From positions 1 through 5,456 of the forward strand of contig CAZVWE010000019.1 in assembly GCA_964631345.1 (NCBI GenBank): a DNA stretch of 5,456 nucleotides, given 5' to 3'. Within the stretch, counting starts at the first letter, position 1. The number at the start of each line of letters is the position of its first letter. The DNA is from MGBC163016 sp964631345. Its GTDB lineage: Bacteria; Actinomycetota; Coriobacteriia; Coriobacteriales; Eggerthellaceae. The notes under the pieces are model-generated. The model saw nothing but the letters and a program-made list of their open reading frames with translations, did not search any database and was not told where the DNA came from. This document shows, in pieces, positions 5,385 to 5,456 of this stretch. Position numbers and translations under genes: made by a program.

Positions 5385-5456
5385 TCGCGCCGCAAAAGCG
5401 GCGTGTGCCACATCTTCGTGGCAATCTGAGTGTAAAAGCTCAGGTTCGCACCCTGA
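5385..5456 (+). ncRNA. Structured RNA leader or small RNA, truncated by the window
   Basis: Immediately after the plus-strand promoter three hairpins follow closely: CGCCGC-AAAA-GCGGCG (5388-5403), TGCCAC-ATCTTC-GTGGCA (5406-5423) and CTGAG-TGTAAAAG-CTCAG (5426-5443). The last arm can instead pair downstream: TCAGG (5440-5444) with CCTGA (5452-5456), so hairpins three and four exclude each other. GGTTCGCGCC at 5382-5391 recurs as GGTTCGCACC at 5443-5452. No start codon or ribosome site is seen before the edge. This could be a cis-regulatory leader, such as one before a ribosomal-protein gene, or the start of a stable RNA. I do not recognise a known family. Confidence 0.45.

Noticed and set aside
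5443..5456. GGTTCGCACC as the T arm of a tRNA or a T-box element.
   Set aside because: The surrounding bases do not form acceptor, D or anticodon arms, and the T-box consensus is absent.

Overview
The window is chromosomal-looking DNA from a Gram-positive bacterium of moderately low GC. The VanR/VanS-type signalling pair, the class II CCA enzyme fused to an HD domain, the tRNA-Gln(CTG) and an apparently leaderless response-regulator gene would fit a low-GC actinobacterium such as the Coriobacteriia (Atopobium-like). A Firmicute is not excluded. This assignment is inference from gene style only.

Layout. The left edge (1-52, minus strand) is the 5' two thirds of a tRNA-Gln gene. After 169 bases of non-coding DNA with small repeats comes a membrane-anchored C39-like cysteine peptidase gene (222-1127, minus). 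It is divergent from a two-component system: a VanR-like response regulator (1306-2217, plus) and a VanS-like sensor kinase (2304-3806, plus). The 178-base divergent region holds four TTAA motifs about one helical turn apart, two overlapping palindromes, and a -10 box placed so that regulator mRNA would begin at the start codon. The kinase faces a convergent cca gene (3870-5237, minus) across 63 bases without a clear terminator. The right edge (5302-5456) has back-to-back promoters: one for cca, and a strong plus-strand promoter feeding an RNA leader with several hairpins. The gene that leader serves lies outside the window.

How the parts may work together. The kinase senses an envelope signal through an unusually large extracytoplasmic domain and phosphorylates the regulator, which may bind the TTAA repeats to control its own operon and the divergent surface peptidase. 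No vanH, vanA/B, vanX or vanY gene is visible, so glycopeptide resistance should not be inferred from the family resemblance.

The most unusual points are: an in-frame 42-bp tandem repeat giving the regulator a 63-residue Met/Gln/Lys/Thr-rich N-terminal extension; a kinase start codon in the loop of a perfect 9-bp inverted repeat with no normally spaced Shine-Dalgarno sequence; a 23-bp-period duplication just upstream of it; and the truncated leader at the right edge, which can form mutually exclusive hairpins.
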